From Skeletonema tropicum (Eukaryota > Bacillariophyta > Thalassiosirophyceae > Thalassiosirales > Thalassiosiraceae): a stretch of DNA of 64,000 bases. The notes below the pieces were generated by a model. It made no database searches, was not told the origin of the DNA, and saw nothing but the letters and a program-made list of their open reading frames with translations. Of the stretch, positions 31,245 through 42,766 are shown piece after piece (positions within the stretch are counted from its first letter, which is position 1; every line of letters starts with the position of its first letter). Where the stretch lies: NCBI GenBank assembly GCA_037178625.1, contig CM074128.1:3596001-3660000 (forward strand), read 5' to 3'. The translations under genes and the position numbers were made by a program.

Positions 31245-34200
31245 TTAAGATGTGCCAACAGATCCAGGCGAATAATTCTGAAGAATTTCACCAATCAAAT
31301 ATCGGTCATCCCGAGCAATTTTATGTGCAGCTTCGAACCAGCGTTGGAGAGATTCTTTACTAGAACTGACATAGTCGATCAAAATTGCAGCGACAATAAA
31401 TAGCCGCAAGATTGTGGATGAGTTGGCAACATCAACTTGGGATAGAAACGCTGCCGTCGCAAAAGGCACGAAACATAATGCAGCTAGATGTCTGAATATA
31501 GGCAGTGACAAATCTTGTAGCAGTGCTTTTCTGTCGAGTTTGTCCCATTCCCAACCGTGAGCAAAGGCCATGGTTGACTTCACACCACAGCCAATAATAC
31601 CATCTTCGCCTTGCCATGCGCCGGTATCATTCCCGCTATTAGCGAGTTGCACTTGAGCATTTCTAGCAGCATTATTTGCGTTTGCATCTGCACGATTTGC
31701 GCCTGCGTTAGCATTGCCTTGGCCTTCCGCCGTAAATATTTTAATCCAGAAATCTATCGTGAGCAAACGAAAGTAGCACATAGTTGCCCACAGATTCAAT
31801 AGCAATGTTCCTGTCGTCCAGTCAGCCAGGAGAGCATGTTTGTCAGTGTAAATGTCATATGGACTTTGCACACCTAGGAAAAATGCCCGATAAAGTAACC
31901 CGAGTAACATTGGACAAATTCCAAACCAAAGCACTAGAGATAACAGCAATGTCTTCATTTTCTCGCGGCTTTGATGGGGCTTGAATGACCGAAGCCATCT
32001 CAAAAGCAGTGCAGGTACGCCCCTCAAACCATTGTTTGACGAAGTAGAAAGCTTGGCTGAAAGCATAACGACTGGAACAATGAATCCAACCCCTATAGCA
32101 AATGCAAGTGGGTCGTGAACACAGTCAAGAGGTAACCTCAGAACGCCAAGTGCATAGTGACCAACATACAGAGGCATGTTTATTCCAATGCATATCGCCA
32201 CAGTGATAGCTATCCATGATATTAGAACAAGTACCGTCATCTTCAATAAAAGCATAGCCCAAGTGCATAATTTTGACAACCGCGAGTTGTCATCTTTGTC
32301 AAAGAATGGGGTTCGCGTGGCAACGCCATTTTCAATTTCGGACAGCTGCTCATCACCCCATGCCCAGCGCCCCTGGCGCTCTGCACCACCAACGCCAAGA
32401 TCATCCCATCCTTCAGGAGGACGTGGGATCAATTTCCCCGCGACCTCCCTCCAAATTTCGATGAAGACCTTTTTTCGTACCTTTGTTTGCTTCAAGCGAT
32501 AAGGGCCAATAGCGGTAGGCAACAGATTGGATTCTGTTTCGGATGAAATTACAAATAATTTGGGAGCAGCAGCCGACGACGGGAAGCGGATGTACGTGTA
32601 TGAGGACAGTAACATTTTCCCGTTCCGATGTAAGTCGCCTCCTATCTTGAGAGGAGTGCGCGGTTGATTCAACCGAGTAATGTTAGATCTAATAAGATCT
32701 TCTCTTTTTAATGCGTCCTTTTCTGACAACAAATCATTCCACAGAGGATACATATCACCCTTGAGACTGTCTATCACCTTTGCTTGTTTGACATCATCGG
32801 ATGTGTCGAAGTTATTAATTGACGCGTCTTTTGCAAAGACAGGGAAGGTCCCTAGCAAGACAAATTCATCAACTTCCCTCGGAAGCATTTGGTCTGTCAT
32901 TTTCAGTATGTTTCCCATGAATATGAGCCAATGATGTTGAATTTCACCAATATTGTTTTTGTACTTCTCGAGAAACCCAAGCATACACAGATGGAAGACA
33001 AACAGTTCGAGAGGTACCTGGATTTGAGGCATGAGGATATGCCGAAACTTTGGCTGGAAGATAGGTAGGTACTGGTTGATGTTGTAAAACAAAAGTAACC
33101 GCGATGGAATCCAAACATGAATCCCCAGAAGTGCCGCATAAATGCCCAAAGACATTAGTATTCGCTTGGAATGGGTGCTGCCAGACTCTTGCAGCAAGTT
33201 ACCCAGTAAATCTGGCTGGGGTTCCTGCGGCCGAATAGCTCGAGCAAGAATATCGGGATGAACTACTTCTCGCAGTTGCAGAACTGACACAGTAACAAGC
33301 AACATGAAAGTGATACCAACGACCCAATGGAGAAATACAGATCCAAATAGATCTTTCCCAGCATATGCAATCCTATCATTCCATGTTTGTTGGAAGAGTT
33401 CAAGCGTTGCAATATCAAGGCACACGCCCAGCGATAGAGGGAGGGCCAGCATTTTCAAGAAAAGGAGGATGATGACCTTTGCAATAGCTGCTGCACTCTC
33501 GACCAATCCTATCAATCGCTTTTTGACTGCGTTGTTTTCATCATTGTTTTCATTTTCTTCTCTCTGCAGTTGCTCTCTTCTCTGTGCTAATACTCTCTGT
33601 GCTAGCAGAGGTATGTCGTCCTCGCGCCCCTCCAGTGGGTCACCATTTTCCTGAGTTGCATTCGTTGCTTCTCGTCGGCGTGTTGCGAACTTTATCACAC
33701 TATTCAAGAAAAAGACACTCCAAGCCCAGCCTAAATATCCCAACCCAATTTTCGCTATCTCAGATGGGTGGTATACCATGTTCATGTTTTCACTTTGTCT
33801 GCCCAATTCTTCAAATGTAAACTTGACTGCATTCAGCAATGTTTCAACTCCAGGTATTGACACTGCAAATGAATGAACAAATCTCAACTTTGATAGTACT
33901 AAATACACTCCTCTTCCGCCAAATGATGGAATAAAGGCGAAGGTACCAAGATAGGCCGTGTTGAATACTAGGAGCCACAATAAATTTCGAATGAGAGCCA
34001 GAATTGGCCCTCGAAATCCCAACAGTTCATCCAACGCAACATTTAAGTCCACTGCATCAGGATCGTCAGCGTCTGGTATGTCTGGAAATGGAGGATCTAG
34101 CGGTTCGAACTGAGGTTCAAATCTGGCATCAGGTGGTGGATTTACTGGGCGTCTGGGCGGGAGTACTGGTAATTCATCAACGTCATCATCATCATCTTCT

Positions 34201-35342
34201 TCAAACTGTTGATCCAGTTCATCTTGCTCCTCTTGGGCTCTCATGAATGCCTCTAGTGCATCTTCTTCGTCGAAATCGTCATTTCCTTCATTGTAATTTT
34301 CTCTACCGTTTCCAGGTTGTGCATTTGGTAAAATTGGAGTGTTATCATCATCCTCTTGGCGTCCGGCATTATTCTCAACTAACCCGCGCAGGTGGTTGAC
34401 GACCGCATCTTCTCTATCATTCAATAAATCATCCCCAAATTGAAATTCAGGGGAATCACGCGATTGCGATGAAAAGTCCACGTTTGACAAATCATCATCA
34501 CTGTGTAGTTGATAGCTATCGCGAAAGCCATCATCTTCCCGTATAATATTATCAACCTCCCCTTCAATGGGGGGCGGTATTATTCTGTTACCATCAGCCC
34601 CAACGGCAGCACCTCGATTCCCTCTATTTCGATTCCTTCGTCGCCCCCCTCCGCCCCCTGCTGGATTGTTGGCTGCAGCTCCGTCCTGATCTGGACCGAC
34701 CCACTCAAATCGTAGAAACTCCGCAAAGCTCATGAGACTTAAAAAGCTCACCACAACAATGATGGCAATGACGACCCCGCTAACGACATCTTTCTTGGCC
34801 AATTCCCACGTCCATCTCTGCGATATTGCGGAGACCTTCCTCATCCAACCATGATAAATATGAGCCGTCAACAACGGCAGCACGAGCAGCCACAACCCCG
34901 CGGCAAAAATCGCCCGTATGCCACGTGGGAGCCATTTGGCCGCCAACCGCCGCAATATTCGGAAACAGACCTCCCGGGCAGATAATCGATCGGGCGCTCC
35001 TTCAGCGTATTGAGGGGCGAATCGAAACTTTGTAGAGCAGAGTTCGCACTTGCCATCACCTCGTGTAACGTCTAGCCAAGAGGTTAGGCAATCTTGATGA
35101 GTTAGGCCGATGGAGCCGGAGCATTTGCATGGCTTGAACAAAGGACGGCTGGGAAAAAAACACAAACGAGCAAAATAGAAGGAAGAGGGTAAGTATTAGC
35201 ATCAATTAAGCCATTGATAAAGATGGATACCATCGCCAACTAAGCTAATCATTTCTTACCCTTCCTCTGCTGGCCCACGGCAAACCCGGCATTCTTCCTC
35301 TTCTTCGTCTGAATCTTCATCGTAATATGAGTGAGACGACAT
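31245..35342 (-). CDS. ER membrane RING-CH E3 ubiquitin ligase, MARCH6/Doa10 family
   Basis: Exons 35260-35342 and 31245-35148 encode 1,328 residues. The N-terminal RING-CH domain (about 18-70) has all C4HC3 ligands: CRVC across the splice, CKC, THQDC and CELC, plus the family W in LTSWLDVTRGDGKC. Many membrane helices follow (about 14 expected for Doa10/TEB4), including the TEB4-like central part. A long acidic, disordered insert of Asp/Glu runs lies at about 180-370. The family ubiquitinates misfolded and short-lived proteins at the ER or nuclear envelope (ERAD-C). The start ATG at 35342 is the first; the intron between RING cysteines is 111 bp. Confidence 0.93.
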
Positions 35343-37038
35343 CGTGCTGCTCTTCTTCTTTCAGCAGCACTGCGTGTGGTACTTGATTATAATTTATGAA
35401 ACCGATTACTTAGATGTCCGGGGCTGCCAACAGCTGTTTAATCATGGTCATTGGGTCATCTTCTCTTCGGTGGTGAGGCTTGTCGCATTTGAAAACGCAA
35501 CCGAGCGAGGTCTGGGTCTGAGATCTGAGAGGTGTCAAAATAAAAGCACGATCACGCTGTTATCATTTTCGTGCATTATCGGGAAGAAGGATTCGAGTCG
35601 AGTCAAGTGAGGTCAAGTGTTGGCTGGCCAGCAGCACCAAAAAATCACAACCGTTACTCAAGGCAGAATGGACATTTTTGTCTGACCAACTTCTTTTACC
35701 AAATCTCCATCTGTCGCTAAAATCACTTCGTGAAACAAAGTGGGAGGTTTCGAGATGCCGTCCACCACCTTTTACGATTCAAGTGGGACGGCGGACAGAC
35801 GGGTCACGCATATCATCATCCACCTTCTCATTCTTTTTTTTAGAGGGGCAAAATCGACCTAAACCATGGGATTATTGCCGTAGTAATGATACTGCACACC
35901 TCTAATTTACCCCTCATGTGGGGACCTCTTGATATGTTCCTCTTCACACTCTTTTGAATCACATATCCAGAGGTGCCCACATGAGGGGTAAAATAGATAG
36001 TGATTTATGGCACCACTAAGATGAGAGCTGCCACTTGCACAGGACCCTCATCCTCACCTTATCCTTATGAATAACAATCTTTTGTGAGTGAACACATGTC
36101 AAATAGCCCATATTCTGCTTCTATCTTACTTTATAAAACGTTTGACTACCCAATAAGTCTGTGGTTCTTAGTATTCATGCCAAAGGGGGGTATAAGCGGG
36201 GCAAAAGTCTACATAAAAATTGCCAGTTCGTAATGATACAGGAGTCTCCTGACATTGCACCAGATTCCACCCCCGTCAACTTCGGTCTAGCTCATCCTTC
36301 ATCCAGTTATTATCGCGGTTCATCCGCATTTATCGGCGAAACGTAAGTGTATCCCCACTTCATAGCGATCAGCATCCCAAAGTATTAGCTCCACTTAAAA
36401 CTTGTATTGTTGCGTGATCCGGTCTCTACCCAACAATATCTCTGATACGGATCAACCCTCTGCACTATCAGATACATATTAACATTATAGAAGCGACGGG
36501 GATGAAATAAATGATATTTGGATCATGTCATCGCATTGTAACACCGTCGTATTAAACATTATCAATATTCGATGACCCGTCGGTGCTGGTGCATGTCGAA
36601 CTCAGTGGAGTGTATTCAGAGTTGTCGACCCGGAAGATCAGCAAGACGACTCCGTTATACTCTTGGATGAAGTTGCCGTCGATGAATGGTGTTCCAATGA
36701 CTTCACTACATCACTATATCCCCGATCATCGGGACCGGCGTCACGATGATACGCCGATAAAAAGACCGCTGCCAGGGACTGTATATTATGCACTTATCTC
36801 ATACTCCAATGTAACCATGCTGTCAATTAATATTTCAAAGACATAATAGAAGAGATATTCCTCGAAGTATAGAAGCGATGTCGTCGAAGTGGCGATGATT
36901 TTGATAGGGCGAAGTGACGGCTAAGTATCATCGTGGTGAACTACATCATACTAGCTTTGGGTGGAGGTGGAAAAATCTTTCCTCATTTTCTGTCTGACCG
37001 CGTTTTATTGTCAAGTAGGAATTCAGTATATTTAATTC
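35343..37038. other. Long intergenic region
   Basis: About 1.7 kb without a gene. It contains a satellite-like scrap at about 35617-35641 and an inverted-repeat hairpin at 35903-35996 (listed separately). The rest shows only short frames. Confidence 0.5.
35903..35996. repeat. Inverted repeat / MITE-like hairpin
   Basis: Arms of about 35 bp (35903-35937 and 35961-35996) share TTACCCCTCATGTGGG and CACCTCT/GACCTCT. The loop is 23 bp. About 31 of 35 positions pair. It could be a miniature inverted-repeat element or a transcript-end hairpin; no target duplication was found. Confidence 0.7.
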
Positions 37039-37301
37039 CTACGTACCCCATGTAAGGACCTTGTCAAATTTGGAATGAAGAGACAAGCCCTGTGCTGGCT
37101 TGATTGTCACTGTTTTTACTCGATCCAAGTCTTTAGGTTCTTCAGTACAGCTTGGCTGAAAAAGATGTACATGGGGGTCGTAGAACTTGATTCTAATCTG
37201 CTCATTCCCTGCTTGTGTCTTCACTTGACGCGTTTGTTGTGTCGTAGTAATTGATGAAGGGAATTGTATTGTACTATCCCACTTGCACCCAAATGAATTC
37301 C
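37039..37301 (-). pseudogene. Orphan exon-like open frame downstream of the aldolase gene
   Basis: A frame of 87 complete codons is open from an ATATTTTAG acceptor-like site (exon start 37301) to a TAG at 37039. The peptide looks protein-like in composition, with CKWDSTIQFPSS, then IRIKFYDPHVHLFQPSC and a K/V-rich end. There is no ATG of its own and no upstream exon that I can identify, since the aldolase stop lies only 34 bp before it. It could be a 3' exon fragment of a lost gene, an alternative 3' exon, or chance. I do not recognise the family. Confidence 0.3.
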
Positions 37302-37335
37302 CTAAAATATATTAATTTTCTACAGAAGCAAGAAT

Positions 37336-38799
37336 TTAGTTAAGAACGTTCACGCACTTAAGGTCCTCGGCGGCCTTGATAAGACGAGCAGCCATGGATT
37401 CCTCTCCTGCTCTGAGAGACATACGAGGATCGTAGTACTTCTTGTTTGGCTTATCATCTCCCTCGGGGTTTCCGATTTGTCCCTGCAAGTAGTCGTGGTA
37501 CTTGGCCTCGTAAGCGCGAACTCCATCCCAGAATGCCCACTGAGTATCAGTATCAATGTTCATCTTAATAACACCAGCTCCGATAGCATATTGGATGTCC
37601 TCAACAGATGATCCAGATCCTCCGTGGAAAACAAATTTCATTGGCTTGTCATCTTCAGATCCAATCTTCTCTTGAATGTATTTCTGTGAGTTGTAAAGGA
37701 TAATAGGTTGAAGATCAACATTTCCAGGGGCGTAAACTCCGTGCACATTTCCGAAAGAAGCAGCGCATGTGAAGGCACCTCCCTCAACCTGTGAGAGTTG
37801 CTCGTAGGCGTAGTAAACCTCCTCAGGCTGAGTGTAAAGACGGGAAGAGTCAACATCAGTGTTATCAACACCATCTTCCTCTCCTCCAGTAACTCCAAGC
37901 TCGAATTCAAGAAGAATTCCCATCTTGGCGAACTTCTCAAGGTAGTCCTTGCAGATACCAATGTTCTCCTCAAGAGACTCCTCAGAAAGGTCAAGCATGT
38001 GAGAAGAGAAAAGAGGAGTTCCAGTCTGTGCGAAGTGCTCCTCAGAGGCGGCTACGAGGCCATCGATCCATGGAAGCCAGGCCTTTTGGCAGTGATCAGT
38101 GTGAAGCACAACGGGAACTCCGTAAAGCTTGGCAACTTCGTGCACGTGCTTGGCACCAGCAACACATCCGGCAATTGAAGCTTGGTCGGCATCATTGTCA
38201 ACAGACTTTCCAGCAATGAACTGTCCACCTCCCTTGGAGAAAGTGACCATGATGGGTCCTCCGTACTTGGCAGCAGCCTCCATACAAGCATTGATAGAGT
38301 TGGTTCCAACAATATTGACTCCTGGGATGGCATATCCTTGTTCCTTAGCGGCATCAAGAAGATCAACAAGAGCATCTCCAGTGACAACACCAGGCTTGAC
38401 AGAGGCAGGAAGCTTGGCGAAAGCCTGTTTAATTGAAATAGAAATAACATGATGAAAGTGGTGAAGGGTGAGCAATATGAATAGAATAAAATGAATATAA
38501 TTGATCAAGATGCGTCCTCAGCGTTGTTCCACATATGCCGACGCGTGATTTGCAGAGACCGCTGCACAATTTGTGATCTATCAACTCAATTGTCACCATA
38601 ACTTTTCGTCTATTTAGCGGAACAATGAAAGATTCCTTCGATATTCTTGAGCAGATTGTTGTCATATTTGAAAAATGAATCTCACCTTTTCGGTGGTGGT
38701 CTCAGTGGCCATGTTCAAAGCACTGGTGCGCATGGGAGTGGCAGCAGGAGCGAAGGCGGCGGCAGAGCCGACGAGGAGGGATGCAATAGCGAGCTTCAT
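37336..38799 (-). CDS. Plastid class II fructose-bisphosphate aldolase
   Basis: Exons 38686-38799 and 37336-38424 encode 400 residues. The signal peptide and plastid motif read KLAIASLLVGSAAAFAPAA. The catalytic protein begins in exon 2. Metal and substrate motifs are VPVVLHTDHCQKAW (the two His ligands in HTDH), EFELGVTGGEEDGV, FVFHGGSGSS and INMNID-like KMNIDTDTQWAFW. It cleaves or forms fructose 1,6-bisphosphate, here for the Calvin cycle or plastid glycolysis. Class II aldolases in the plastid are typical of diatoms, unlike class I in plants. The intron separates the targeting exon from the enzyme. Confidence 0.96.
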
Positions 38800-39196
38800 G
38801 TTGACAGTCTATTTAAATGTAGGAAAGTGAGGTGTGTGTGATGCAAGCTGCTGCCATGGAACACAACACAAATCAAATCGACTGACGTACAGAGTACGAC
38901 GTAAAAAGCGCAAAGGCGGGTAGCCAAAAACGTGGCCGTGCACTTTCACCTCTTTATTCAAACCTCCGTCGAAAGTCAAAACACGCGTCCTCTGTAGAAG
39001 AAGTAAACAGGAGCTTAGATTTTACACAAGCTGATGAGATGATACTTACTTCTCTCTCTCTCTCTAAGTAGTAGAGGTACTTAGATGGACTGTGGTTAGG
39101 CCGAAGAAGATGAAGAAAAGCAGATAGCAGATCATATTAATTTATTTGTACAGTAATTAACCTTGGACTGTACGTTACCGTGTCCAGAGATGTTGT
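38800..39196. other. Intergenic with (CT)n run
   Basis: 397 bp upstream of the aldolase start and downstream of the NTF2-like gene. A CTCTCTCTCTCTCT run lies at about 39051-39064. No gene seen. Confidence 0.6.
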
Positions 39197-40673
39197 TTAG
39201 AACAGACCTGGAGGCGGTGGTGGGTGATGAGCTGGGGCTGGGGCTGGAGATGTAAATTGAGGTTGGTTCATCGACGCCGCTTCTCCACTTAGCAGAGCCA
39301 ACGCATCGTTGTGTATCTGAAATGGAATACCCGCATCAAAAGCTGCTACCAATGCTGGAGAAATGGATTCTACCAGTAACTCATGCTTCACCCGAGTCAA
39401 TGATACAGAATGCGCAAAGTTCGCTGCAACTCCGCCAGATCCTGTCACTGCATTTCCTGTTACTAAGATATGTGCTCCCTTTCCGTCAACAGTATCTTGT
39501 GACACGACACCTCTCACTGTAAATGTTGTTCCTGCCAAACTAAGAATTTGTGTGGTGATATCATTCCTGCCTGTAACTACGGAATGCGCGCCACCAATGC
39601 TGACAGACTTCTGACCCTTGGGTGTGTAATAGCGAGCGAGATCATTGATTTGCACACCAGAGAAGTATTGGTAATATGTGTTGACAAAGTGCCGCGCAGC
39701 TGGTACGGCAAGCGACAGATCTTCTTCTCCAGGAAGTGGATTTGGTAATTCATTACGAGGAATCACAATGAAAAGTGCATCGGGTGATGGTGCAGCACTA
39801 GAGGGAGCTTCCGCTGCTGGCCGACTAGTTTCATCAGGTGACTGTTGCTTTGTTGGCGCCTCGTCGTCATCGAGTCTCAAACGCGATACATCAACAGTGT
39901 CAGGATCTTCAGTTTCAAGTGGTATCAAACCAACTGACGCCTCCATTTGCATTGTTGATGGTGAATTTAGTGGATCACCATCCAAGATGTCAGATTGAAG
40001 CTGCTTTTTGTTTTGTCTTTGACCTATCCCACCGAGTCTCATCCGTGCAGCTTGTAATTGTGGATGCTTCCCTGCACGTGCATCTTTCTCTTTTATTGCA
40101 GCAGAAACATTTTCATCTGATTTTCCATTCTCCTTGTCAGACTTCTTGCTTTTTGCGTTGCCATTTCCTTTACTATTATTACTATCGCGTCTATCCATCT
40201 TCCCACCTCCCTCTTCACCACTATCTCCAAAAGATTCCTGTTTCTTCGGTGAACTAGACGCCTTTCCGCCACTCTCTTTCAATTGCTTTTTGCGTTTCTT
40301 CTTACGATCTTTGAATATGTCTAGAATGCGGCTGTTTTCGTGGACTCCAAATGATGGCTGGAGAGAAAAATCATATATTCATAATATTTTTGTGATATAA
40401 ACGCATTAGATGGTACGAACAAATGAACCACACTTTATAGCTTTATCACGGAGAGAAACTCACCGTCTTATTCAAATCTTTGGGAAGGGACCATAACACC
40501 TTGCCTTTCTTATTTTTACGGGGCGGCAGAATCTCGTTATGCAAGACAAATGTGTCGACAATTACACTTCCGTCCCGAATGATGTCTACTTCCCACGTTG
40601 GGGCATCTTTTACTCCATCGCCTCCACCACCCGGCACAGGACGAGGCTTTGAAATACTATGACGATCTTCCAT
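39197..40673 (-). CDS. NTF2-like domain protein with disordered middle
   Basis: Exons 40464-40673 and 39197-40357 encode 456 residues. The first 75 residues form a small beta-rich module (TWEVDIIRDGSVIVDTF). A Lys/Ser/Glu-rich disordered region follows (about 85-245). An NTF2-like domain sits at about 260-390, with AARHFVNTYYQYFSG, LARYYTPKGQKSVSIGGAHS, GRNDITTQIL and GAHILVTGNAV. The C-terminus is proline-rich and ends PPPPPGLF. The layout recalls G3BP/NTF2-domain RNA-binding proteins, but no RRM or FxFG partner is seen, so the role is open. The ATG at 40673 is the first; a TTG lies upstream. Confidence 0.7.
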
Positions 40674-40942
40674 TTCGAACAAGAGGCAGGAGTGTAGGAC
40701 ACGAGCGATAGTAGTTGGTATGTAGGAAGATGTAGGAGCAGGCGCACAAAAAGTGAATTGAAATGAAAAAGCACAAAGCAGGAAGAGACAATGGGCGGCC
40801 GTGCGGGCGTCTTGCCGGTTTCTTAAAAAGAAGAAAGACGAGAAAGGAGGGAGACATCTAGTTGGTCACGGACGGGCCGCGGCCATGTAAAAAACAATCG
40901 AACCCTGCCGGTAATTAAGTAATATCATTATCACAGCCTAAC

Positions 40943-41992
40943 TTATTCTTTGTCGTTAAGAGATAACTCTTTCATTCTCCTACACTCCTCCTTCAGGATC
41001 TTGCCTATTTCCTTGTTCCTCTCTGCCCTCCAAGCATATTCACCCTTTTGTTTTCGTAATGCTCGGGCCAGCTCTTTCGCTTCGTCAGTTCCAGGGGCTG
41101 GTTTTCCATCTCTTTCAGCGGCTTGAAGCGTTGCCGCCCTTTGATGACCAAATAGCCACAGTAAATGCATTAGATTGCGCTGATCTGCTAAATGACCTTC
41201 CAACGTAGATGTTTGCTGTAGCGCTTGTTCTTGTTTAAATTTCTGCTCAGATACCTCCATCGCTGCGTAGTATATGGCCTCAATTGTAGATACACATCCA
41301 TCGCCAGCATTATGCCACCTCCAATAGTGCGTAGTGTAGGTGTTTGATAAGTGAACCTTTTTCAGCTTCATGAGATTTGCATTCTTGCGACACAGTGAGC
41401 TCTTTGTCCATTTGCAATCAAGTACAACCAACGTTTCCAATTGTTGGGCAACTGATTCAATAGGAACTGATTCACCAGGTGCAGGGAATAGCAAGAATAC
41501 TGTTTCAGGCTGCTCTACTGGATCGATTGAATTGTTATCCTCTTCTGGTATACTACGCTCATAATCATAATAAATTGCAATATCGTCGCCATTTGCAATA
41601 TCAATCAGCTTCACTGACCCAAAGTCATGATTACTTTCGAAATGTTCTTCCTCATTATTAAGCAAAGCGACGGCATGCAAACCTGTCGCTGAGCCTCTAC
41701 GATCGTCCAGAACAATGTGCAAGTTGAATGGTAACTTAAGTGGTCTTCGTCTGTTATCATCTGTATCTGTAGTGTCACTATTACTTCCAACACTGTTTAC
41801 TTCTCTGCGCAGAGATATAGAATCAGGAAGCACGTCATCAGGCACAAGAAGACGGCAGCATTCTTTGCAGTAGAGTGATCTTGATGAGTTACAACATGTG
41901 ACACGAGGAAATGATGTTTTCCCGTCATAAGAGTTTAGATATTCGACGAGTCGTTGTTGATCTGCCTCGAGCTTGCTCTTTTTCTGGGACAT
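40943..41992 (-). CDS. DTW-domain tRNA-uridine aminocarboxypropyltransferase, DTWD1-like
   Basis: A single exon of 349 residues. Two cysteine pairs at the start (TCCN and YCKECC) fit the zinc-like cluster of DTW proteins. The domain signature is present: VLDCKWTKSS (the D-x-x-W core), HLSNTYTTHYWRWHNAGDG and CVSTIEAIYYAAMEVSEQKF (the S/T-x-x-EA block). DTWD1 makes acp3U at position 20 of tRNAs in animals. The length and lack of a signal peptide fit DTWD1 rather than DTWD2. The C-terminal 100 residues are helical and charged. Substrate specificity is inferred. Confidence 0.87.
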   Translation of the reverse strand: MSQKKSKLEADQQRLVEYLNSYDGKTSFPRVTCCNSSRSLYCKECCRLLVPDDVLPDSISLRREVNSVGSNSDTTDTDDNRRRPLKLPFNLHIVLDDRRGSATGLHAVALLNNEEEHFESNHDFGSVKLIDIANGDDIAIYYDYERSIPEEDNNSIDPVEQPETVFLLFPAPGESVPIESVAQQLETLVVLDCKWTKSSLCRKNANLMKLKKVHLSNTYTTHYWRWHNAGDGCVSTIEAIYYAAMEVSEQKFKQEQALQQTSTLEGHLADQRNLMHLLWLFGHQRAATLQAAERDGKPAPGTDEAKELARALRKQKGEYAWRAERNKEIGKILKEECRRMKELSLNDKE

Positions 41993-42167
41993 GTAGTAGC
42001 GAGGGTGCTAATGCAAGGTCTTCAGAGGCAAGCTGGGAGGATTCAGCAATAATAGCGCTGCTGCAGTATTGTTTCGGAAGATAAGGTTGTGCTGGGAGTC
42101 TTATCTTCATAATCACCTACATATACTTATGCAATTTTTTGGTGGTGCCGGGTTCTTATGTCCTGTC

Positions 42168-42552
42168 CAGGGTTGTATACCTACTCCGAAAATACGTAGG
42201 TACGTACGTATTGGGTAATACCCATCCGTATTTTCGACTGGGTACGTATTACTTGGTTACGTACCCATTACCTAGGTGACCCAGTTAGGTATGAGTAAGG
42301 TCCTTGAATGGGTACTTTTTTGAAGAATTTTGGCCATTTCAGGGGTGAATTTCGCTATTTTACGGGTATTATGAGCTCTTTTGTACCTGATTAGGAGTAC
42401 CCAGAAGGTAGTTACCCTTAGGTAAGTACGTATCAGGTAAGTACCCATACAGAAATCGAGCAGGTACGTACGAAATAGTTACACCCAATACCCAAAAAAT
42501 ACCTAATACCCAGGTATTTTTTCGGTGGGTACGGAGTGGGTATACAACCCTG
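42168..42552. mobile_element. hAT-type MITE, 385 bp
   Basis: Terminal inverted repeats of 21 bp with one mismatch start CAGGGTTGTATACC and end GGTATACAACCCTG-like. The element is flanked by a perfect 8-bp direct duplication, GTCCTGTC (42160-42167 and 42553-42560). An 8-bp duplication with CAGGG ends is the standard mark of hAT transposons. The interior is rich in TACGTACC and GGGTAC steps and has no coding frame, so it must have been moved by a transposase encoded elsewhere. Confidence 0.88.
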
Positions 42553-42766
42553 GTCCTGTCCGTACCAACGCGTGAAAATGACGTTAGCGTCTCTCGCGCG
42601 CACGCGCTCGTTAGTTCTCCACTTCTGCAACAGAATAGTATAATGACACATTAAAAGACACGATATCAGCGCATTTCGTCATTGTTTGTGACACAAATCT
42701 GGAAAAATTGGAATTTTCCAGCAGACACTAACCATTGCCGTGAACCGTCGTGGTACAATAATACTT

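Noticed and set aside
31611..34715. Plus-strand frames opposite the MARCH6 gene
   Set aside because: They are short antisense shadows of a 1,328-residue conserved protein and have no motifs.
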